Shown: piece by piece, positions 1 through 9,401 of the stretch | Numbering within the stretch: the stretch's first letter is position 1 | Layout of the letters: each line of letters begins with the position of its first letter | From: an uncultured Alphaproteobacteria bacterium | GTDB taxonomy: Bacteria; Pseudomonadota; Alphaproteobacteria; UBA6615 | DNA length: 64,000 nt | Direction: 5' to 3' | Assembly: GCA_943787445.1 (NCBI GenBank) | Contig: CALSML010000017.1 | Coordinates: 84,137-148,136, forward strand | Notes under the pieces: model-generated | The model's database searches: none | What the model saw: the letters and a program-made list of their open reading frames with translations, nothing else | Told to the model about the DNA's origin: nothing | Made by a program: the position numbers and the translations under genes

Positions 1-999
1 CGCCTGGTTGACCACATCGAAGCCGGTATCGGTGGCGATCCGTTTGGCCATGGCGGCCGCGACCGTTGTTCCATGGGCGCTGTTATCCAGCATCCAGGCG
101 CCGCGATGGATCATCAGCCGCGCGGATTCGAGTTCAGTGGCCATATCGGCAAGACGGAACTGCAAGGCCTGAAAATCAGCAAGTGGCTGCCCAAACTGCT
201 GACGCTCCTTCAGATAGTCCCGACTGGCATCCAGACAGGCGCGCGCGCCACCAATCGAGCAGGCCCCGATATTCAGTCGGCCTCCATCCAGGCCCCTCAT
301 GGCAATGGTGAAGCCATCACCCTCGGCGCCGACAATATTCTCGACCGGCACCCGACAATTCTCGAAGATCACGGCTGCGGTCGGCTGGCTGTTCCAGCCA
401 AGCTTCTTCTCCAGCTTCCCGAAAGACAGTCCGGGCGTGCCTTTCTCCACAACAATGCAGCTGATTCCCTTGGGACCGTCCCCCCCGGTGCGCACCATGC
501 AGACATAGACATCCGAAACCGAACCGCCGGAGATGAAGGCCTTTGCGCCATTGATCACGTAGTGGTCGCCGTCCCGTTCCGCCCGCGTGCGCAGGGAGGC
601 CGCATCGGACCCCGCACCCGGTTCGGTCAGGCAGTAACTCGAGAAATGCTCCATAGTCATGAGCTTGGGCAGGAAACGCGCGCGCAACGCGTCATCGCCG
701 AAGGCATCAATCATCCAGGCGCACATATTGTGGATCGAGATATAGGCCGCTGTGGACGGACAGGCGGTGGAGAGTTCTTCAAAAATGATCGCGGAATCCA
801 GACGCCCCAGCCCCGAGCCGCCATGCTCTTCCCCGCAATATATCCCCGCAAGCCCAAGGGCTGCTGCCGCGCGCAATGTCTCGACCGGAAAGACGTTGTT
901 CTCGTCCCAGTCCTCGGCATGCGGCAGCATTTCCTCGGCCGCAAAGCTGTGTGCCATGTCCTGAATGGCAATCTGTTCTTCCGAAAGCTGAAAGTCCAA
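1..999 (-). CDS. Acyl-CoA dehydrogenase, isobutyryl-CoA dehydrogenase-like (3' end outside window)
   Basis: FAD-dependent alpha,beta-oxidation of an acyl-CoA, most like the isobutyryl-CoA dehydrogenase (ACAD8/MmgC) branch of valine breakdown. The 333 visible codons begin LDFQLSEEQ, with the N-terminal helical domain to about residue 115 and the family signature [12 protein letters not shown] at residues 122-133, which contacts flavin and substrate. SIHNM at about 88-92 also fits this branch. The full family length is about 380 residues, so roughly 45 residues lie beyond position 1. There is no ATG in frame; I chose TTG at 999 because GGGGAA lies just upstream and the protein then starts at the usual family position. 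It diverges from the beta-propeller gene at 1118. Substrate is inferred from similarity only. Confidence 0.88.
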   Translation of the reverse strand, partial: MDFQLSEEQIAIQDMAHSFAAEEMLPHAEDWDENNVFPVETLRAAAALGLAGIYCGEEHGGSGLGRLDSAIIFEELSTACPSTAAYISIHNMCAWMIDAFGDDALRARFLPKLMTMEHFSSYCLTEPGAGSDAASLRTRAERDGDHYVINGAKAFISGGSVSDVYVCMVRTGGDGPKGISCIVVEKGTPGLSFGKLEKKLGWNSQPTAAVIFENCRVPVENIVGAEGDGFTIAMRGLDGGRLNIGACSIGGARACLDASRDYLKERQQFGQPLADFQALQFRLADMATELESARLMIHRGAWMLDNSAHGTTVAAAMAKRIATDTGFDVVNQA

Positions 1000-1117
1000 A
1001 ACCCGTTCCCCGCCGCGCGTTCCCTGATCGACAGGGGACTCTAGCAACTTGGTCTGGGTGAACCAATACCCGCCCGCGCGCGACGGATCAGCTAGACTGG
1101 ATAGCAAGGAGCACGCC

Positions 1118-2089
1118 ATGAACGACACGTCCCATATGTCCAACCGTCTAATCCTGCTCACGGTGAAAGAGAATGTCAGCCTGACCGCCCTCAATGCCGA
1201 AACGGGTGATATCGTTGCCTGCGTCGAGGTCGGCACGCGCCAGACGGCGAAGCCGCACGAGATCACCCTGTCGAAGGATGGCAGACGGGCCTTTGTCTCG
1301 CTTTATGGCAGCGCGGACTACGGCTCGAACATTCCCGACAACCGGATCGCCGTTGTCGATCTGACAACGATGACCCTGGCCGGCCATATTGATCTCAATC
1401 TCTACAAGGGCCCCCATGCGCTGGTCACCGGTACCGACGGCAAAATCTGGGTGACCGTCGATGGCAGCCGCTGCGTTTTGGTAGTCGATCCGGACAGCTG
1501 GGAGATCGAACACAGTCTGTGGCTCGAAATGCCGGGGCATTTCTTTGCCGCAGCGCCCGACGGCAACACCCTCTATGTGTCGGCCAAGGAATATCCGGTC
1601 ATCACCGAAATCGACATGGCCGCCCGGGCCATCATTGCCCGGATCCCCGTACCGGTCGGTGCGCAGGCGATCCGCGTCTCCCATGTCGGCGCGCAATTGT
1701 TCGTGGGCGATTTTTATCGCCCGCTACTCCATGTGATCGATTGCGCCGCGCGACAGGTTATCAGCAGCCACAGCCTGGCCGGGGTGCCGGGCTGGCCCTT
1801 CCTGTCTCCCGATGGAGCAACCCTCGCGGTCACGACATATAACGAGGCCGATGATCAGGGGTTTCTCGAATTGCTCGATCCAAGCCGCCCGGACGAACGC
1901 CGATCCCTTCAACTACCCGGCGAACCGTTTCATGTTCTGTTCACCGACGACAGCTCGCATCTCTTCGTGGTGCAGGCCGACGGGATGCTCCCGAAGGTGA
2001 ACATCAACACAGCACAGATTGTCGAGGGGGGATTCAACGCGGGCGGCACCATGCCCGAAGCGATGATCTACTGGACCCCGCCCGCGTAA
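1118..2089 (+). CDS. YncE/YVTN-family beta-propeller protein
   Basis: A 323-residue protein made of repeated strands typical of YVTN/YncE beta-propellers, with blades such as [19 protein letters not shown] and [19 protein letters not shown]. Such proteins usually act as binding or scaffold domains and a specific ligand cannot be read from the sequence. I see no signal peptide, so it is probably cytoplasmic, unlike many YncE proteins. The frame is open further upstream to 1049, but AAGGAG at 1106-1111 lies six bases before the ATG at 1118, which decides the start. It is flanked by a divergent acyl-CoA dehydrogenase and a convergent SDR gene, so it looks like a single-gene unit. Confidence 0.75.
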   Translation: MNDTSHMSNRLILLTVKENVSLTALNAETGDIVACVEVGTRQTAKPHEITLSKDGRRAFVSLYGSADYGSNIPDNRIAVVDLTTMTLAGHIDLNLYKGPHALVTGTDGKIWVTVDGSRCVLVVDPDSWEIEHSLWLEMPGHFFAAAPDGNTLYVSAKEYPVITEIDMAARAIIARIPVPVGAQAIRVSHVGAQLFVGDFYRPLLHVIDCAARQVISSHSLAGVPGWPFLSPDGATLAVTTYNEADDQGFLELLDPSRPDERRSLQLPGEPFHVLFTDDSSHLFVVQADGMLPKVNINTAQIVEGGFNAGGTMPEAMIYWTPPA

Positions 2090-2095
2090 GCCCCG

Positions 2096-2854
2096 TCAGG
2101 TGACGGTCAGCGCGCCATCCACAACCAGCAGATGGCCGTTGATGTATTCGGATTTGGACCCGGCCAGAAACGCGACCGCTTCGGCCGTATCTTCGGGTTC
2201 GCCAAAACGTCCCATCGGAATACGGCTGAGATTCCATTCCCGCACTTCCGGGTTGGCGGCAAAATTGGCGGCGCGGATCTTGGTCTCCGTGGCACCCGGC
2301 CCGACAGCGTTGACCCGAATGCCGTATTTCGCCCAATCCGCAGCCAGATGGCGGGTAATCCCCGCCACGGCAGCCTTCGAAATGCCGTAGACTGAAACAC
2401 CCGGTACACCAATCACGGCAAAGGTCGAGGCGAGATTCACAATCGAGCCCTTACGGTCGGTATCCACAAGATGCCGCGCAAAGCGCTGGCACATGAAATA
2501 GCAACCGCGCACATTGATGTTCTGCACGTTGTCGAACTCATCCGGCTCGACGTCCAGAGCGGGCTTGGACAGCGGGACACCGGCATTGTTGATCAGAACA
2601 TCGATCTTCCCCATGCCCTCGATCGTCGCGGCAATCGCGGCATCGATACTGTCCACCGAGCGCACATCAAGTGACGTGGCAAAAGCCTTGCGGCCATGCT
2701 TCTCGATCAGGGCAATCGTGTCTGCCAGATCATCCACATTCAAATCCGTCACCGCGACATCGAAGCCGTCACGCGCCAGATAATCCGCCGTCATGGCCCC
2801 AAGGCCGTAGGATGCACCGGTGACCAGAGCCACCTGTCCTTCATTCGTTGTCAT
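2096..2854 (-). CDS. SDR-family NAD(P)-dependent oxidoreductase
   Basis: A classical short-chain dehydrogenase of 252 residues. The cofactor-binding motif TGASYGLG lies at about residues 12-19, NNAG at about 88-91, the catalytic Ser about 143, and the active-site pair Tyr156-Lys160 in YGISK. The motif pattern and length match 3-oxoacyl reductase or alcohol-dehydrogenase-like members; substrate is not determinable. The ATG at 2854 is preceded by a GGGGAG-type ribosome site. The next gene upstream on the same strand is a beta-hydroxyacid dehydrogenase, whose stop lies 20 bases away at 2875, so the two are likely co-transcribed and may act on the same hydroxy- or oxo-acid intermediate (inference). 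Confidence 0.85.
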   Translation of the reverse strand: MTTNEGQVALVTGASYGLGAMTADYLARDGFDVAVTDLNVDDLADTIALIEKHGRKAFATSLDVRSVDSIDAAIAATIEGMGKIDVLINNAGVPLSKPALDVEPDEFDNVQNINVRGCYFMCQRFARHLVDTDRKGSIVNLASTFAVIGVPGVSVYGISKAAVAGITRHLAADWAKYGIRVNAVGPGATETKIRAANFAANPEVREWNLSRIPMGRFGEPEDTAEAVAFLAGSKSEYINGHLLVVDGALTVT

Positions 2855-2874
2855 TCTCGGACACTCCCCATGTT

Positions 2875-3750
2875 CTATGTCTGATCCGCGATGTAGCGGT
2901 AGATCTCTGTAAAATCACTGCCGGGCATTGCGTCATGCGCCGCATTCCAGAGCGCGGACATGGACGATCCCACGGCATCAGGCGTTCCTGCCACACCTAC
3001 CTGTTCCAGGTACAGAGCAACATCCTTGGTCATCAACGCCATTGCAAAACCGGCATCGAAGCTTTCGGGCACAACGCGATTGGGAAACTTGTCCATTGTC
3101 GCCGTGTTCCGACCCGTCGAGACATTCACGACGTCGAGGATCGTCGACATGTCCACGCCGTGCTTTTGCCCGAACAGGACCGCCTCCGATGTCGCCGCCA
3201 TGGCTGTTGCCGAAAGAAAATTGTTGAGCAGCTTCACCGCCTGCGCCTGCCCGGGGTTCGAACCGACATGGAAAATATTGCCGCCGACGGCCTCAAACGG
3301 ACCGGCCAGATCGGCCACCGCGCCGTCCGGCCCGGAGACAATCACAGTCAGCGTGCCTGCCACAGCACCCGCCTTGCCACCGCTGACCGGCGCATCCACG
3401 AAGGCGATCCCGGCTTCGGCCAGAATCGCAGCCGCCTGAGCCGCGGCCTCGGGACCGGTAGTCGAAAAATCCACCACCGTGGTCACCCGCCGTGTATCCG
3501 CGGCGACAATTTCCGCACAGACGGCATGCACGACCCTGCCATCCGGCAGGCTCAGAAAAATCGTATCAGCCTGCGCTGCCAGCACCTCGACACTCTCGAC
3601 AATGGTGCTTCCCTCTGGCGCAAGCGCAGCCGTATCCGCGGAATCGAAGACGTGAACGGACAAGCCCGCACCAATCAGGTTGGCGCACATCGGTCCCCCC
3701 ATATTGCCAAGACCGGTGAAGCCGAAAGTGTTTGCTGCCATAGTACTCAT
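2875..3750 (-). CDS. 3-hydroxyisobutyrate dehydrogenase-like beta-hydroxyacid dehydrogenase
   Basis: NAD(P)-dependent oxidation of a beta-hydroxy acid; 291 residues, the usual length. The N-terminal Rossmann motif GLGNMGGPM lies at about residues 14-22, the substrate-binding DAPVSGG loop at about 122-128, and the catalytic lysine is Lys173 in AQAVKLLNN. The C-terminal all-helical domain is complete. The frame remains open upstream to 3936, but homologues begin near MSTMAANTF; start 3750 or 3741 is possible. The gene overlaps no neighbour and diverges from the MBL-fold gene at 3821. With the nearby isobutyryl-CoA-dehydrogenase-like gene this suggests branched-chain or related acid oxidation, but the exact substrate is inference. 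Confidence 0.82.
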   Translation of the reverse strand: MSTMAANTFGFTGLGNMGGPMCANLIGAGLSVHVFDSADTAALAPEGSTIVESVEVLAAQADTIFLSLPDGRVVHAVCAEIVAADTRRVTTVVDFSTTGPEAAAQAAAILAEAGIAFVDAPVSGGKAGAVAGTLTVIVSGPDGAVADLAGPFEAVGGNIFHVGSNPGQAQAVKLLNNFLSATAMAATSEAVLFGQKHGVDMSTILDVVNVSTGRNTATMDKFPNRVVPESFDAGFAMALMTKDVALYLEQVGVAGTPDAVGSSMSALWNAAHDAMPGSDFTEIYRYIADQT

Positions 3751-3820
3751 CCCATTGATCGCTGGCCTCTGCCAGTCTGCGGATGGGAGTATAGCCGAGC
3801 ATGAAAGCCGGGAGGAAATG

Positions 3821-4627
3821 ATGACGTCACCAAGGGTCTGGAAACTGTATGCGGTCAAATACGGCACACTGATCGAACGCATGCGTCGGGAAAGTTTTGT
3901 CAAACTCGACCCCCATGACGATGGTCCGATGCCCATCGACTATTATGTCTGGGTGGCCGTTTCACCGGAGCAGACAATCGTCATCGACACCGGGTTTGAC
4001 GACGCAGAGGCCACCAAACGCGGCCGCAGCCTGATCCGCAGCGTGACCGAAGGACTGGCCACCATCGGCGTCGATGCTGCCCGGGTGAGTGACGTGATCG
4101 TCACCCATCTTCACTACGATCACATCGGCGGGCACTCCCAGTTCCCGGCAGCGAAATTCCATCTTCAGGAAAAGGAGATGCAGTTCGCCACCGGCCCCCA
4201 CATGTGCAGCCATGTGGTCAATGCATCCTTCACCCCGGACCATATCGCGGACATGGTGCGCAATGTCTTTGCCGGGCGCGTTTCCTTCAGCGACGGCACG
4301 AGTGAAATCGCCCCAGGCATCACGGTTCATCACGTGGGGGGCCATTCGATGGGGCTGCAATTCGTGCGCGTGCTGACCAAACGCGGCTGGGTGGTGGTCG
4401 CCTCGGACGCCACGCATTTCTACGAGAACATGCAACGACGGATGCCGTTTCCGGTGATCTACAATCTCGGTGACATGGTACTGGCCTTCGATGCCCTGAA
4501 AGCACAGGCCGACACCCTGCAGCACATCGTGCCAGGTCATGATCCGCTGGTGCTGGATCGTTATCCTGCGCCCGATGATCGCCTCAAGGGGATCGTCGCA
4601 CGCCTCGATGTGGCGCCAACCGGCTAA
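3821..4627 (+). CDS. MBL-fold hydrolase, N-acyl-homoserine-lactonase-like
   Basis: Metallo-beta-lactamase-fold hydrolase of 268 residues. The dinuclear zinc motif HLHYDH is at residues 96-101, followed by the later ligands in VHHVGGHSMG (about 173), ASDATH (about 193) and VPGHDP near the C terminus. The overall arrangement resembles AHL lactonases and related lactonases, which open ester or lactone rings; substrate is not proven. GGAGGA at 3811-3816 supports ATG at 3821 (3818 is also possible); the frame is open further upstream but overlaps the divergent dehydrogenase. Its end overlaps the convergent VOC gene by four bases. No signal peptide is seen, so it should act in the cytoplasm. Confidence 0.8.
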   Translation: MTSPRVWKLYAVKYGTLIERMRRESFVKLDPHDDGPMPIDYYVWVAVSPEQTIVIDTGFDDAEATKRGRSLIRSVTEGLATIGVDAARVSDVIVTHLHYDHIGGHSQFPAAKFHLQEKEMQFATGPHMCSHVVNASFTPDHIADMVRNVFAGRVSFSDGTSEIAPGITVHHVGGHSMGLQFVRVLTKRGWVVVASDATHFYENMQRRMPFPVIYNLGDMVLAFDALKAQADTLQHIVPGHDPLVLDRYPAPDDRLKGIVARLDVAPTG

Positions 4628-5169
4628 CCGGGTTTCCCAGCTGTCGCCATCTTGGCAGACCACTCGGCGCGCGGCAGGAAGCCTTCTGTCTCGCGACACA
4701 TGCTTTCCGTCAGCGCAAGAATCTCGTCATTGCTCAGATCAAAGTCGAGATACTCACCAAAGGGCTGGGGCACATGGAACGGGGAATCGAGATAGACCTC
4801 AAGGTTGTTCCCCTCGGGATCGTCGAAATAGACCGACCAGGCATTGCCATGATTGCGCGGCAGCAGGTTCTCGACATTCCGCGCGACGACCCGGCGATAC
4901 ATGGTGCGCAACTCGTCGAGCGACTTCACCAGAAATGAGAGCTGATTGACGGTGCTCGGCACATCGGCCGGGCGACCCTCGGCAAGGATCACCTGATGAT
5001 GGATGGTCGGGTCATTGGACATGAAGGTGATGTGGCCGTTGTAGCGCGGCACAAAACCGCGATCAGACACATGGAAGCCCATCACGCCGGTGTAGAACTC
5101 TTCCATGCCTTCCATGTCACGTACCCATATCCCTGCATGGGTCAGAGTCGGCTTGATATCTTCACTCAT
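4624..5169 (-). CDS. VOC-family protein (extradiol dioxygenase/glyoxalase fold)
   Basis: A 181-residue vicinal-oxygen-chelate protein. It opens with the beta-alpha-beta module TLTHAGIWVRDM (His at about 11) and ends the fold with DPEGNNLEVY (Glu at about 129), two of the three usual metal ligands of ring-cleaving dioxygenases. The middle ligand position, normally His in a motif like NHxAF, reads VNQLSF here, so metal binding may differ. AGGAG upstream fixes ATG at 5169. It is the last gene of a minus-strand operon after an amidohydrolase and a CoA-transferase, which suggests a role in breaking down a cyclic or aromatic acid (inference). Confidence 0.78.
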   Translation of the reverse strand: MSEDIKPTLTHAGIWVRDMEGMEEFYTGVMGFHVSDRGFVPRYNGHITFMSNDPTIHHQVILAEGRPADVPSTVNQLSFLVKSLDELRTMYRRVVARNVENLLPRNHGNAWSVYFDDPEGNNLEVYLDSPFHVPQPFGEYLDFDLSNDEILALTESMCRETEGFLPRAEWSAKMATAGKPG

Positions 5170-5179
5170 AGAAAAACTC

Positions 5180-6385
5180 CTAGTCGTCTGACGCGACAAC
5201 GCCGTTCTCATGCAGAGCTTCAATGTCGTCTGCGCCATAGCCCAGATCTTCGAGAATCTCGCGGGTCTGGGCACCGACTTCCGGCGGGGCAACCGCAAAG
5301 GAACTTGGCGTCCGGCTTAGTGAAACCGGCTGACGAACGAATTTCATTTCACCCAGTGCTGGTGAAGTCAGCGGCTGTGCCAGCCCGAGATGTTCCACCT
5401 GCGGATCCCCAAACAACTCACCGATGTTGTAGATCGGACCACAGGGTACGCCGAGTTCATTGAAACTCTCCACCCACGCGGCGGTGGTTTTCGCTGCGAT
5501 GGCATCCCCGATCAGCCCGTTCAACCGATCCCGGTTTTCCGAGCGCGCCGGCGCATCCACGAAATCGGGATCGCTCATCCAGTCCTCCTGACCGAGCGCC
5601 CGGCAGAACCGGCCCCAGATCTCCTGTCCCGCCACCGCGATATTCATATGTCCATCCGCCGTTGCAAAAACCCCGGTCGGAATGCTCGTCGGGTGATTGT
5701 TTCCTGCCTGTTGCGGAACCTCCGCATCGACCAGCCACCGAGCGGACTGAAAGTCGAGCATGAAGGTCTGAGCCTCCAGCAGTGAGGTATAGAGCCACTG
5801 CCCCTTGCCAGATTTTTCCCGTTCCAGCAGTGCAAGCATCACGCCCTGAGCCGCGAACAGGCCCGCCGTCAGATCCGCAATCGGGATGCCAACCCGAACC
5901 GGTCCCTGTCCCGGCAGACCCGTGATCGACATCAGACCACCCATACCCTGGGCAACCTGATCGAAGCCCGGTCGTTTGGCGTAAGGGCCGTCCTGCCCGA
6001 AGCCTGAAATACTGGCAAGGATGATCCGCGGGTTGATCTCGGAAAGGGACTCATAATCGATACCCAGCCGGGTTTTCACATCCGGGCGATAATTCTCGAC
6101 CACCACATCGGCCTCCGCAACCAGACGGTAGAAGACTTCCTTGCCGGCCTCCTCCTTCAGATTGAGAGCCAGTGAGCGCTTGTTGCGATGCAGGTTCTGG
6201 AAGTCCGAGCCGTGACGGGCCCCGCCCAGCGACGCGCCACCCTCAACGGCTGGCGGCATCTCGACCTTGATCACATTTGCACCCCAGTCCGCCAGCTGGC
6301 GGACACAGGTCGGGCCCGAACGGACCCGTGTGAGGTCGAGCACCGTGATGTGATCAAGAACGGTAGCAGCAGGAATATGAGGCAT
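5180..6385 (-). CDS. CaiB/BaiF family III CoA-transferase
   Basis: Transfers CoA between carboxylic acids by a mixed-anhydride mechanism; 401 residues, normal for the family. The N-terminal segment LDLTRVRSGPTCVRQLADWGA matches the family start, HRNKRSLALNLK lies about residues 66-77, and the catalytic aspartate is Asp171 in GIPIADLTAG. The frame is open upstream to 6439, but that would overlap the end of the preceding amidohydrolase; ATG at 6385 fits the family N terminus. The gene lies between an amidohydrolase (6408-7376) and a VOC protein (4624-5169) on the same strand with gaps of 22 and 10 bases, so the three are probably one operon. The acyl substrate is unknown. Confidence 0.88.
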   Translation of the reverse strand: MPHIPAATVLDHITVLDLTRVRSGPTCVRQLADWGANVIKVEMPPAVEGGASLGGARHGSDFQNLHRNKRSLALNLKEEAGKEVFYRLVAEADVVVENYRPDVKTRLGIDYESLSEINPRIILASISGFGQDGPYAKRPGFDQVAQGMGGLMSITGLPGQGPVRVGIPIADLTAGLFAAQGVMLALLEREKSGKGQWLYTSLLEAQTFMLDFQSARWLVDAEVPQQAGNNHPTSIPTGVFATADGHMNIAVAGQEIWGRFCRALGQEDWMSDPDFVDAPARSENRDRLNGLIGDAIAAKTTAAWVESFNELGVPCGPIYNIGELFGDPQVEHLGLAQPLTSPALGEMKFVRQPVSLSRTPSSFAVAPPEVGAQTREILEDLGYGADDIEALHENGVVASDD

Positions 6386-6407
6386 CGGAAAACTCGCTTG
6401 GAACGCG

Positions 6408-7376
6408 TTAGAGTTTGAGCAAACGCCGGGCGTTGCCATTCAGGATTTTAGCCTTGTCCTCGGCATTGAGGTGCAGGCGCTCGATCCACTCCGTGCCCAG
6501 CGCGTTCGGCACAAACGGCCAGTCGACCGAGAACAGGATGCGATCCGCACCCATTTCCTGCAGCGAGCAGAGCATGGCCGGATCGGAAAAATTCCCGCTC
6601 GTGGTGATGTAGAAATTACGGCTGAACACCTCCCGGAAATTCATCGGCTTGTTGCCGGGTCGGGACAGGGCGTGATCGACCCGCCAGAGCAAGAAGGGCA
6701 GGCCTTCGCCGAGATGGCCGAGCATGATTTTCACATCCGGGTACTTGACCAGAACGCCGCTCAGGACCAGCCGGATGGCTTGGGTGGCGGTCTCCACCGT
6801 GAAGCCCCAGCCCGCGTTCAGAAGTGCAGGAAAATCGTCCACATAAGGCTGGTAGTATCTTTCAATGACCGTCGGATCCGGTGCAGCCGGGTGCATATAG
6901 AGCGGTACATCCAGCGCCTGAGCGCGCTCGAATACCGGCCAGAATTTCGGATCGTCGAAGAACACGCCATGGGTCAGGCCGTGCACCATCGCCCCCTTGA
7001 ACCCGAGCTTGTCGACACAGCGTTCCAGCTCATCGGCGCAGGCCTCCGGGTCCGGCGTCGGCAGATTGCCGAACGCGGCAAACCGGTCAGACCGCTCCGC
7101 GACAATTTCCTGCAACCTGTTATTGGCTGTCCGGGTGATCTCCGCTGCGCTGGAGGGATCAAGACGCTGAGTCGATGGCGCGCCGTGAGAGAGCACCTGA
7201 ATATCGATCCCGGCCGAATCCATTTCCGCAATCCGTTCATCGTAGAGATCTTCGAGCTTCGACCGTATCGCGCCTGCGCCGCCGGTCGCGTCGGTTCCCG
7301 CGTAATGAGCGACCAGTGCCGGGTCCCAGTAATGTTCCTCGATTGCAATAACTTCGTGACCGGATGGCGTGGCCAT
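6408..7376 (-). CDS. Amidohydrolase family 2 (ACMSD-like TIM barrel)
   Basis: A 322-residue metal-dependent hydrolase or decarboxylase of the amidohydrolase-2 family. Visible metal-site pieces are IEEHYW at about residues 12-17, YMHP at about 160, LGHLGEG at about 219 and the catalytic Asp in SVDWPF at about 286. Family members include ACMSD and gamma-resorcylate decarboxylase, so either hydrolysis or decarboxylation is possible. An AGGGGGAAGAG stretch precedes ATG 7376. It heads the operon with the CoA-transferase and VOC genes and diverges from the CocE-type hydrolase at 7637; the 260-base gap between them probably holds both promoters. Confidence 0.85.
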   Translation of the reverse strand: MATPSGHEVIAIEEHYWDPALVAHYAGTDATGGAGAIRSKLEDLYDERIAEMDSAGIDIQVLSHGAPSTQRLDPSSAAEITRTANNRLQEIVAERSDRFAAFGNLPTPDPEACADELERCVDKLGFKGAMVHGLTHGVFFDDPKFWPVFERAQALDVPLYMHPAAPDPTVIERYYQPYVDDFPALLNAGWGFTVETATQAIRLVLSGVLVKYPDVKIMLGHLGEGLPFLLWRVDHALSRPGNKPMNFREVFSRNFYITTSGNFSDPAMLCSLQEMGADRILFSVDWPFVPNALGTEWIERLHLNAEDKAKILNGNARRLLKL

Positions 7377-7636
7377 GTCTCTTCCCCCTGAAGAATATTT
7401 TTATGCCCGCGATGGTAGCGATAGGGTGCCCCATTACGAAAGTAAAGTTGCTCCACCGCAGCGCCCGGCCCCGCGTATTCTGTTATCCGGACAACGCAGA
7501 AAACCATATATCTTCGCTATCTCAGCCCAAAATCTTTTCCTATAGTGGAATTCTGCGCGTGCGCCATTTCACGTTCCGTGCCCGCCAAGGAGACCGGCCG
7601 AACACATAACGGCCGCCACGACTGGGAGGAAACATC

Positions 7637-9354
7637 ATGATTATTGAACGCGATTTACCCATCAAAATGGATGACGGCGTTGTCTTGCGCGCCGATGTCT
7701 ATCGACCTGATACCAAGGCGAAGGTGCCGATCGTCATGGCCGGCGGCCCTTATGGCAAAGGTGTGAAGTACCAGGAGCACTACAAACCGCTCTGGGACTC
7801 TCTGGTCAAAATGCATCCCGATATTCTTCCCGGTTCGAAGCATCAGTGGCTTACCTGGGAAACCGTCGATCCGGAAATCTGGGTCCCCTGGGGCTATGCC
7901 TGCGTGCGGCTCGATTCCCGCGGCGCCGGTCGTTCCCCCGGCTATCTGGATATCTTCTCGCCCCGCGAGACACAGGACTATGCCAATGCCATCGAATGGG
8001 CGGGCCAGCAAAAATGGTCCAACGGCAAGGTCGGCCTGAACGGCGTCTCCTACTACGCCATCAACCAGTGGCAGGTGGCCGCCCTGCAGCCCAAGCATCT
8101 CGCCGCAATGATCCCATGGGAGGGCGCGGCCGATCACTACCGCGACTGGGCACGCCATGGCGGGATCCTGTCCAACAAGTTCATGGAAATCTGGTTCCCC
8201 CGTCAGGTGGAAGCCGTCCAGCACGGCTATGCCATGGGTCCGAAGGATCACTGGATGGGTGAACGTGCGACAGGTCCGGCAAAGCTCTCCGCAGCTGAAC
8301 TCAAGGAAAACCGCGCCGACACGCTTGAGAACTTCCGCGTGCGCGAGATGGATGACGACTGGTACCAGTCCCGTTCACCAGACTGGGACAAGGTCAAGGT
8401 TCCGTTCCTGAGTCCTGCCAGCTGGGCCGGATTCGGCCTGCATCCCCGTGGCAATTTCGAAGCCTATACCCAGGCCGCCTCGAAGGAGAAATGGCTCGAA
8501 GGCCATCCGGGCCGCCACGAGGAATGGTTCTATCTGGAATACGGTATGGAGCTGCAGAAGCGCTTCTTCGACTATTACCTCAAGGGTGAGAAGAACGGCT
8601 GGAACAAGGAGCCGCGCGTCTGGATCAACCTGCGCCGACCATTCACGGATGAGGTGGAACTTCGCAAGGAAAGCGAATGGCCCCTCAAGGGCACCAAATG
8701 GACCAAGCTGTTCCTCGATTCAGGTGGCAAGGGCAAGCTCGACTGGAAAGCCCCCAAGGCCAAGCGTGGTAAGGAGTTCCGTGCCCTGACCCGCGGAATC
8801 ACTTGGCGTACACCGCCACTGGAACGGGAAACCGAGATCACCGGCCCGATGACGGCCAAGCTCTTCGTCTCCTCCACGACCGAGGATTGCGATCTCTTCG
8901 TCACCATGCAGGCCTTCTCGGACAAGGGGCGCGAAGTGCACTTCCAGGGCACCGTCGATCCCAAAACACCTCTGGCCCAGGGCTGGCTGCGGGTGTCCCA
9001 TCGCAAGCTCGATCCGGAGAAGTCCGAACCCTGGCGCCCCTATCACACCCATGACGACAAGCAGATGCTGATGCCGGTGAGATCTATGAGGTCGATGTGG
9101 AAATCTGGCCCCAGTGCATCGTCCTGCCCAAGGGCTTCCAGATTGCCCTGAACATTGCGGGACAGGATTTCGATCGTCCCGGACCTTCCGTGGAGGCCTA
9201 TGTCCCCTCACGCGGTTCCGGACCATTCCTGCACGATCATCCGACCGACCGACCGAAGGAAATCTTCGGCGGCAAGACAACGATCCACACCGGGCCGAAG
9301 CATCCGTCCCACCTGTTGCTGCCGATCATTCCGAAGAACCGGAAATCGATCTAG
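7637..9354 (+). CDS. CocE/NonD-family serine hydrolase, frameshifted near 9073
   Basis: Alpha/beta hydrolase of the X-Pro dipeptidyl-peptidase/cocaine-esterase type. The nucleophile Ser lies in NGVSYYAINQW (about residue 139), after the SRGAGRSPG loop, with the C-terminal jelly-roll domain (PPLERETEITGP onward). As given, the first frame ends at 9151 in nonsense after DDKQMLMP. Shifting at about 9073 restores GEIYEVDVEIWPQ and runs to 9354, giving about 572 residues, the family length. One G missing from a CCGGG run would explain it. GGGAGGA precedes ATG 7637. The reading is good on both sides of the shift, so this is either a read error or a very recent mutation. A strong terminator follows. 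Confidence 0.83.
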
Positions 9355-9374
9355 CTAACCGACAAACCAAGATG

Positions 9375-9401
9375 AAAGGGCGGCCCTGTGGCCGCCCTTT
9401 T
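9375..9401 (+). terminator. Rho-independent terminator after the CocE-type gene
   Basis: A perfect 11-base stem (AAAGGGCGGCC, 9375-9385) with loop CTGT and the matching arm 9390-9400, ending in a run of four T. It lies between the convergent CocE and MFS genes. The A/T flanks of the stem make it partly usable from the other strand too. Confidence 0.9.

Noticed and set aside
73-1044. 323-codon open frame on the plus strand
   Set aside because: It lies antisense to a clear acyl-CoA dehydrogenase and its translation has no recognisable domain.
6471-7391. 306-codon plus-strand open frame
   Set aside because: Mirror of the amidohydrolase gene, no ribosome site or domain.
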